Positions 34,602 through 41,251 of a stretch of DNA of 41,251 nt are shown here, one piece after another. The stretch comes from Krasilnikovozyma curviuscula. Taxonomy: Eukaryota > Basidiomycota > Tremellomycetes > Cystofilobasidiales > Mrakiaceae. Made by a program: the position numbers and the translations under genes. The DNA lies in the NCBI GenBank assembly GCA_014825775.1, contig MVAQ01000197.1, positions 1 to 41,251 on the forward strand, given 5' to 3'. The notes beneath the pieces were generated by a model. The model worked only from the letters and a program-made list of their open reading frames with translations. It was not told where the DNA came from and made no database searches. Every line of letters starts with the position of its first letter. The first letter of the stretch is position 1.

Positions 34602-36008
34602 CTAGCTTTGTTCCCCCCTTTCCTCTTCAGGTTTTACCCTCGTCCTTGGTTCCACCACATGGTCCACAATTCCGAACTTCTTCGCCTCAGGCGCTGTCAA
34701 GAAGTAGTCTCGGTCTAGCGCTTTCTCGAAACGATCCTTCCCATCTTGAACAGACTCTCCTGGCAATGCGCAATGACGTTGATCTAGGAAGATGTCGAGC
34801 AGCGCGGTGAAGCAAAAGCAGCGTATGAGCACCGTGCGAGGACTAGAGAAAAGGCAGACCTACAAATTTCTGTCAAACTATCCCGAAGTCTCAGAATTTC
34901 TTTAGCCCTTATCACTATGTCTGATGCTTGACCGTAGGCACCTCCAGAAGGCTCTGTAGATGGTACACAAAGAACCAGCACGGTCAGCGCAACGCATTTA
35001 CCAACAAGGGCTTGATAAACTCACGGTGAATCATCACTGTTGAGTTGGGTAAGGCGTATCGGTGCCCAGGTTCCCCTGTTGTACAGAAAAAGGTTAGCAA
35101 AAGACAGCGGAGACTTGGGTCGCGATGACAGCGGCGTGAACAATACGCACCTGCAGCCAGCAGGAAACTTCCCATGGACATGGCTTGGCCAATTCCGTAT
35201 GTATGAATAGCTGGAGAAACATACTGAAGAAAGGCAGATGGTCAGCTTGTTCAAATCCTTTCAAGTATTTAAAAGATAAGATAGTGCTACTTACTTGCAT
35301 CTTGATGAGCAACCATCAAGCAGAGCAAAGGAATTAGCGCAATAAATTTCAAACAGTCAAAGCTATACTCACAGTATCGTATATCGCTGTAACCAAGAAA
35401 AAGGCGGTTAATACCGTGAAGACGCACGACCTGGAAATCAGAGCAAACTCACCCAGTCCAGCAGTCACACTGCCCCCCGGCGAGTTGACGTAAAGTTTTA
35501 TCGGTGAGGACGGACTGAGAGAAGACCGCGGTTATTTTAGTTCATATCGCAGAATAATGGTTAGTGGAGACTTACTCTTCAGCTTCGAGGTAAAGAAGCT
35601 GAGCAACTATCAGCTCGGCTGTCGTATCATTCACCTGTACAGACAGGATCAAATCAGTGTCCTATTCATTACTGAAAGTCCAGCGAGAACGCCTGACTCA
35701 CAGTTCCTCCTAGAAATATCACTCGTTCCTTCAGCAGCCTCGAGTATATGTCGTATGATCGCTCTCCACGCCCCTGTAACGCAGACGGAGTCTCTGTCAG
35801 TTCGTGAATGACTAGAAGATTCAAAGGACGAGCCTACACTCTGTTCCACCACCATTGGGATATATGTAGCTGCTCTAGGATTGAATTCGTGCTCCGGCGT
35901 GGAAGCTGGGAAGTTTGAGGTGAATGAACGCTGAGTCAAAGCCATATTCCTCCTGGATATTGACTGAGTGAATCGAGTGAGAAGATTTCTAGATATTGTT
36001 GAGGACAT
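34602..36008 (-). CDS. CLPP: mitochondrial ATP-dependent Clp protease proteolytic subunit ClpP
   Basis: Ten exons (36008-35838, 35773-35702, 35634-35576, 35514-35453, 35386-35373, 35300-35295, 35223-35151, 35075-35025, 34953-34864, 34783-34602) give 259 residues. The N-terminal about 50 residues are rich in Arg and Ser without acids at first, a mitochondrial presequence. Then come [53 protein letters not shown] with nucleophile Ser144, [15 protein letters not shown] with His169, and [12 protein letters not shown] with Asp225. The catalytic triad is complete. ClpP forms a double heptamer that degrades matrix proteins with the unfoldase ClpX; no ClpX is in the window. Exon 5 is 14 nt and exon 6 is 6 nt (ATGCAA). 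ClpP is missing from baker's yeast and many fungi. Confidence 0.96.
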
Positions 36009-36345
36009 TGTAACAGGCTAGATTTTAAGTGAGATCTGGTTTAGGGCGCATCGAGGTCTCCTACGCCTCATCGAAGACTACGGAAATCTGAAATATGTGC
36101 TCGCGAGGTTCAAACACTGCCAATAATCCAGGAGGTGTTTGGAGAACCTCAGAGTATGTTGGCTAGCTTTCAGAGAATTCAATGTATTTATTGCGTCATT
36201 GCGACATGCAAATGTAACCCAATGTATGTCAAATCTACAAGGATCAACAAGATCCAAACAAACAGGGAAGTCTACTAAGGTCAACGATATTTACAAGAAT
36301 GTCACAGCACGAGATCACTGATTCTCTGCTTGTACAACCTCCATC
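36009..36345. other. spacer between ClpP start and guanine deaminase stop
   Basis: About 340 bp on the shared minus-strand side. It should hold the ClpP promoter and the guanine deaminase 3' UTR. No motif was recognised. Confidence 0.4.
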
Positions 36346-38152
36346 TCACTTGTCAGCACCTCCCACGAGTTGCCCACGCACCCACACCTTTCTAAGATCC
36401 CGCTCGTCCCCATTCATCAAGAACTTCTCAAACTTCTTCTCGATCTCATCATCTTCCTCGACCCAAGTTCCTCCACATTCAACGTCAACCAGGATCGCAT
36501 CCCATTCTTTTCCTGGCAAAAAGTTCCCGATCTTTTCTTCAAGGTTGCAGAGAGATGCACCCCCTATAGTTGCACAATAGAATAGTGCGGAAAGCGGAAT
36601 GTGCTTAGACGCAAAGCCCGTCGTAGGTGGTGCGATTGAGGCGGCGCTATCGAGCATCATCAGCACTTTGGACGCGGTCGAAGCTTCTCGGATCTGAGAG
36701 AGGATGCCTGTTTTGGAGCCACCAGAGCAGTCTGTACCAAGTCCAACCTATAGCGCAGAAGAAGCTTAAATACACTAGAGAACAGCATCAGAAGGGAGGA
36801 AAGCAAAGACCCACTTTGATTCCCCGGTCCAGCATTTCGCCGACTCTAGCAACACCACTCCTTAGGAACAAGTTCGACGTCGGACAGTGACTGACCCCCG
36901 CTTTCCTTTCCTTGATGAGGTTCATCTCCTCCCCACTCAAATGTACACAATGGGCGAGGATCGTCCGGTCATTCAGCAGTCCAAATTGGTCGTACACGTC
37001 GGCGTAGTGGTTCGAGCCCGGGAAGAGCTCCTTGACGAACTCGCATTCCGACAGGTTCTCCGACATATGTGTCTGGAGCGCTAGTGGTGGGGAGAAGGAG
37101 TTTTGGAGCGTCGAGATTTCCTTCAGACAGTCATCGGTACAAGAGATTGCGAAACGGGGGGTGAGAATCGGATGGACGAGCGGATTCGAAGGTGAGAGCG
37201 AGTGGATGTAGTCAACGAGAGTTTTTGTATCGGCGAGTGATATTTCTGTTGAAGGTTCAATGTAGAAGTCGGGGCAGTTGCGATCCATGTTGCACTAATA
37301 GGAGCGAATATGGAATTGCCAATCAGACGCAGGATCATAAACCCAAAAAGAAAAGCAGACCTTACCTTTCCAACGAATGCCCGTTGTCCTCCAGCCTGAA
37401 TGATATCAGCAAGAGCCTTTGTTGCTTCGAGATGGAGAGTTCCATAATAACAGGCAGTTGTAGTCTGAGGAGGAGCCAGGGGTCAGATTAAAGCCCCTTT
37501 CACTATGTACAATATACTCACTCCAGAGTTCAGCGTTGATTTGACGACTTTGTTATATACCTTCCTGGCGTACTCGACGTTCTGAAACTGGGCTTCCTTC
37601 GGGAACGTGCAGTTCTGCAACCAGTCCAGGAGCTGAACTCCATCCAAAAAATGGCGTCAGAAGATTATCCTACAGATCCATACGTGTCTGAATACTCACC
37701 TCATATTGTCCACCGCTTCCAATATTAGGGTACTGTGGCGCATGAGTGTGAGTGTCGACGAGACCGGGGATCACGAACTGGCTCGAGCTGAGCTTGATGA
37801 ACTCTACAGCTTCCAAATTTATCGCTTTACTCTTCAGAGTCTATTGGTGAAACAGGAGAAAGCTCAATGAGCTACTTGAATGCTACCTGTGCTCCTCGAG
37901 AGAGGAGAGCTGTGAGTTGGCAATGGGATACTCACCTCAGCCAGAGCTTCCTCCCTCACATTTTCTTCTACCCATACAATAATTCCTTCATGACTGATAC
38001 ACACCAGCCCATTGGGGACGTATCGCAGGTCTGAAACTGCAAGGGAGTGGATCAGAGTACCGTAGATGACGAGAGGCTACAAGATAAGGAGCAAGCATCA
38101 GATTTAATATACAGGAAGCTCTCGAAAAGGTGCCTCTACTCACCTTTAACAT
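36346..38152 (-). CDS. GUD1: guanine deaminase (amidohydrolase family)
   Basis: Seven exons (38152-38144, 38076-37936, 37840-37700, 37632-37522, 37464-37366, 37294-36815, 36747-36346), all in phase 0, give 460 residues, the usual length. Metal-binding residues are visible: PGLVDTHTHAPQY (His81, His83), QTHMSEN (His243), LAHCVHL (His282) and GLGTDCSGG (Asp333). Guanine-deaminase-specific stretches include THAPQYPNIGSG, GKCNMDRNCPDFY and SHCPTSNLFLRSG. It hydrolyses guanine to xanthine and ammonia in purine catabolism and needs zinc. The first coding exon is 9 nt. The phase-0 character of every intron means that skipping any exon would keep frame. Confidence 0.95.
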
Positions 38153-39450
38153 ATTTGTTGCAGGTTTGAGCTAGGAGACGTGGTTGAGCAGCAGATTCCT
38201 AGTCCTGCTGACGATCCCTTTGTACCCTCCGTCAACCGGACGTAGCTCGAACCGCGCCACGAGCGCGACAAAACGGACTGGTGTACGCTTAGCTATTTGG
38301 GCATACGAGCGTTGACCCATGACGATAGAGGGAAAGTAACGTATCACGCTTTTTCTATGTTACAAAGAGAGCAATACGCCCACTCTGAAACGATTTCGTT
38401 TACAAGCGAGAAAAGGTAGAAACTTGCAGAGAACTCATTTTAACAAAGAAGAAGCAATCCATAGATCAAATATAAGATAAAAAATAAGGCGTGTCTTGAA
38501 GATGAGGACAGTGAAGCTTGAAAACCAGCGAAGTACAGCAGCCTTCCTTGGAAGATATCCTTTAGCTTGGAGGCAGTCTGTTGACTGTACACCGACAAAA
38601 GATCAAAAGCAAAAGGGAGTCAGTCGAAGAGTTCATTTAAAGCGAGGAGACATCACAATGTAAACAGAAGGGAGGAAGTTTTGTATGGAAATCGTGGATT
38701 CAGATACCGTTGTAGTTAAAAGATAAGTCTTGTCTTCATATACACCCAGAAAGGTGTCAGACAGTGTGAATATCGTGGTCATCACTAAAAACTCAGCTGC
38801 TTCCTGTCTCGAGAAGAGAGGGAGAGCAACACGAGAGGAGGGAAACTGATGGGAGAGGCTGGTTTGGACGGGATGCTTACCTGATGTATAAAAATCTTGA
38901 ATGCGTTTATTTCATTTATTCGGAAGAAGGTAGTTCAATTAGGAATCAGTGCAAAAGGGAAAAGAGAAGGTCGACGTTCGAGTTCATTGCTCGTCGCCTG
39001 CAGATTTTCCTTTTCTACACCAGCGCCACCACTTCTGCTGTACAGTCGCCTTAAAATCGCACAGACCTCAAGCATCAGTGTTTGTTTTGATTCACCGGCG
39101 ACTTTCAGGATTGTTCTAATATGAAAGGGAACAGAATAGACATTGCACTCTATAAATATAAAGATAACAGGATAACCCGACTACCTTCTATACAATCTAT
39201 TGCCAATTTTTGGAATTATTTTGCTTCAGAACTAGGTACAATAACTTGAAATAGACAGGGCGAAGCAATGCTAAAAAAAATGTTGTGTGCTGGGGGTATC
39301 GTGCTGGTGATTTCTATGCAAAATGTCGGAGAACCCGGTTTGGTGATGTCAACAAAGACTGGAGAGTTTGTTGTGAGGAGAGGTGTCGTACAACAGGTGT
39401 GATGAGAGAAACGAACTGCCAAGGAAGCCATGATAGAGATGTGCTGAAGT
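38153..39450. other. long spacer between guanine deaminase promoter and kinase 3' end
   Basis: About 1.3 kb. It should hold the promoter of the deaminase gene and a long 3' UTR of the kinase gene, both on the minus strand. Frames on either strand are short and unrecognised, and no RNA gene was found. Confidence 0.4.
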
Positions 39451-41244
39451 TTAGACGTAGCGAGGTGGTTGCTGCTGCTGCTCGTCGTTGAGTAGCTGAA
39501 GCGCGTTCATCTTCTGCACGGTAGCGTAGCTGAGCGGGGCGACAGCGACCCTTTTCGCGCCTCGTGCGTATGTGGGGATCTGAGACAGCGTGGGCATGGA
39601 CCCGAGGTCATAGTCTGAGTCGACTAGGGAACCGGATCGCTTCTTGTCGTACGGTGTCATCTCTGGCGTCGGCGGGAGAGACGCCTTGCCGTAGCTGTCG
39701 CCAGAAGAAGAGGAGGCGTTGCTCTGACAGGCGGTTCCACCTGATGATCCAGAGGCGTGGGCAGTGAAGTGCGGTGGTGTCTGTGGTGGTGAAGCCAGGG
39801 TGAGGACGTCTTCGATCATAGGTGAAAGAAGGGCAGAGGCATCATCGACGAGCTTATCATTTTGACCACGAGGCGACTGCGACGGTGATGGTGAGAGCAT
39901 GAACTGGTCTTGTTTGGTTGGCATGGGGAACTTCGCAATGGTAGAGCCGTTTCGGGAACACTGCGTCGAAAGCGACGAAGTGGATGGGCTGCGAGGAAGC
40001 GTGTGTTCGATATCGATCTCTTCGCCGGAGAGGGAGAAGTCGCAAGGTTGGGCCTGTGGGACTGGTCGTGGAGCAGGAACGACCTTCCTTGGCTTGGACT
40101 GGGGTGAGGGGGTGATAGGACGAGCGGCGGCAGCACGAGCAGCAGCGTGGGCGTGAGCCAGCTCGTCTTCGCTCATGGTGAAAGTGGTGACCTCGAGAAC
40201 TAAACGCCTCAGCTCCTTGAGGGAGATTCGGCTGGTTGGGTTCAAGTGGAAAATGCGTTTGAGGATGTGGTTGGTCTGGTTAGAGACTGGGAGGATCGTT
40301 TGGAGGAAGTTGGGGTTGTGAAGATAGGCGTTGAAAGTCTCGTCAGACTGGCAGGCCTGACGCCAGGGGTTTCGACCGCAGGTGAGGTTGACCAGGATGA
40401 CACCGAGTGACCAGATATCGTTGTGAAGTGTCGAGTATGAGGTGACTCTCTCGTAAACACCCCCTTGGCACTCTGTGAGTGATTGGCGCGACCGAACAAC
40501 GAATGAGGAAAGAGGCGGTCAGCGTGACTGTCACAACCCGAAGAAGGATAGAGAGAGCAGAATAGAACTAAAAAGAGAAGAGCTAAAAACTTACCAGGAG
40601 ACATATAGAAGGTGCTACCGCAGCCAAAGTCGGTGCTGGTCTTTTCAGTCGTGGCAAGTCCGAAATCGGCGAGCTGCAGCTTCTCTCCCTCTTGGGTGCA
40701 CAGAATGTTTTCAGGCTTGAGGTCACGGTGATAGATGCCCATGGAATGGCAGTGCTGGACAGCATCGATGATTTGGAGGAAGACATTTCGGATAAGATCT
40801 ATCAATGAGGAGGGATAACAGGGGTCAGCGAATTGGGCCAAAGAACTGGAACATAACGTGGGTGGGAGACTAACCGTCATGGGAGAGGTACCGCTGGCGC
40901 TCTGTAATCATTCCAAAGAGATCTCCATCGGGGCAATAGTCGAGGATGACATAGACGATTGATTTCTCTTCAATGACTTTGTGAAGGGTGACAATGCCAG
41001 TGTGGGCGGATGCAAGCTTGTGCAGGTTGATCTCCCGCCGCTGAAAGTGGCGCTGGCGAGAGTCGAGTCCGACGTTGTTCAAACACTTGACGGCGTAGAA
41101 GTTGGATGGGTAGCAGCAGTCCTGGGCCAGGTAGACGACGCCGTAGGCGCCCACACCCAGTACCGACACAAACTGAAACCGTCCGTCGTCAATAGTGTGG
41201 CCCACGAGACCTTGGCAGTTGGCGGTGAAGTTGGCAGAAGGCAT
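39451..41244 (-). CDS. Ser/Thr protein kinase of the Ran1/Sks1/Vhs1 family
   Basis: Three exons (41244-40875, 40798-40595, 40472-39451) give 531 residues; the start lies 7 nt from the window edge, so an upstream exon or start cannot be excluded. Kinase landmarks: GVGAYGVVYLA at 30-40, Lys53 in FYAVK, HRDLKPEN at 147-154, ADFGLA with Asp168, MSPE at 189-192, and DIWSLGVILVNLTCGRNPW. The last block with SDETFNAYLHNPNFLQTILP is typical of the fungal Ran1/Sks1/Vhs1 group, which links nutrient signals to meiosis or glucose responses. After the kinase domain comes a Ser/Pro/Ala-rich tail of about 230 residues with a short poly-Gln near the end, probably regulatory. Whether it acts in nutrition or mating here is unknown. 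Confidence 0.92.
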
Positions 41245-41251
41245 CGTCAAC

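Noticed and set aside
37009..37019. Sequence GGTTCGAGCCC identical to a tRNA B-box consensus
   Set aside because: It lies inside the well-supported guanine deaminase exon 6, has no A box at the right distance and no tRNA fold.
28800..38152. Idea that the compact right-hand cluster is a novel operon-like system
   Set aside because: Genes are on both strands with their own spacers and are unrelated housekeeping functions apart from the TAH18-BOL2 link.

Overview
The window is nuclear DNA of an intron-dense fungus, most likely a basidiomycete yeast relative (Tremellomycetes-like). Nearly every gene is cut by many GT-AG introns of about 50-90 nt, and the proteins are eukaryotic and fungal in type (H2A/H2B pair, RPB10, TFIIIC, ARPC5, Mog1, SURF4/Erv29, Ran1/Sks1-type kinase). 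No transposon, virus, plasmid, CRISPR array or rRNA was seen. The species cannot be named from the sequence alone. Gene models were built by hand by following reading phase across splice sites; most close exactly in frame, and doubtful joints are stated.

Layout, left to right: a short-chain dehydrogenase (456-1717, +) converges on the Ran-binding factor Mog1 (1852-2540, -). Next is a Ser-rich protein of unknown function (3490-5837, -). A long AT-repeat-bearing divergent spacer follows, then the TFIIIC90-like subunit (7318-10463, +). A 14-helix-type MFS exporter (11096-13370, +), a membrane-anchored alpha/beta hydrolase (14682-16153, +, frame problem near 15800), a doubtful small ORF and an extended SDR (17080-18155, +) make up the more variable accessory part. 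That part holds a decayed second copy of MFS sequence at 16844-16994.

Histones H2A (18349-19076, -) and H2B (19465-20216, +) are divergent around a shared promoter carrying two identical 12-bp palindromes. A small PPxY protein (21278-21833, +) follows. Then come SURF4/Erv29 (22759-24066, -), a J-domain protein (24629-26883, -) and ARPC5 (27291-28444, -).

The right third is compact and housekeeping: the Dre2 reductase Tah18/NDOR1 (28800-30986, +), RPB10 (31142-31703, -), an F-box-like protein (31920-33315, +), BolA2/Fra2 (33941-34444, -), mitochondrial ClpP (34602-36008, -), guanine deaminase (36346-38152, -) and a Ran1/Sks1-family kinase (39451-41244, -). The kinase start lies 7 nt from the window edge.

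The genes do not form one pathway. Themes that recur are Pol II/III transcription (RPB10, TFIIIC90), chromatin (H2A/H2B), cytosolic iron-sulfur metabolism (Tah18, BolA2) and secretion (SURF4). The most striking property is splicing architecture: a 6-nt and a 14-nt exon in ClpP, an exon carrying only the ATG in RPB10, a terminal exon carrying only the stop in SURF4, and stop-free introns of length 3n in TAH18 and the J-protein. I saw no convincing new multi-gene system; the best leads are these microexons, the histone promoter palindromes, the H2A lacking an SQ tail and the MFS relic.
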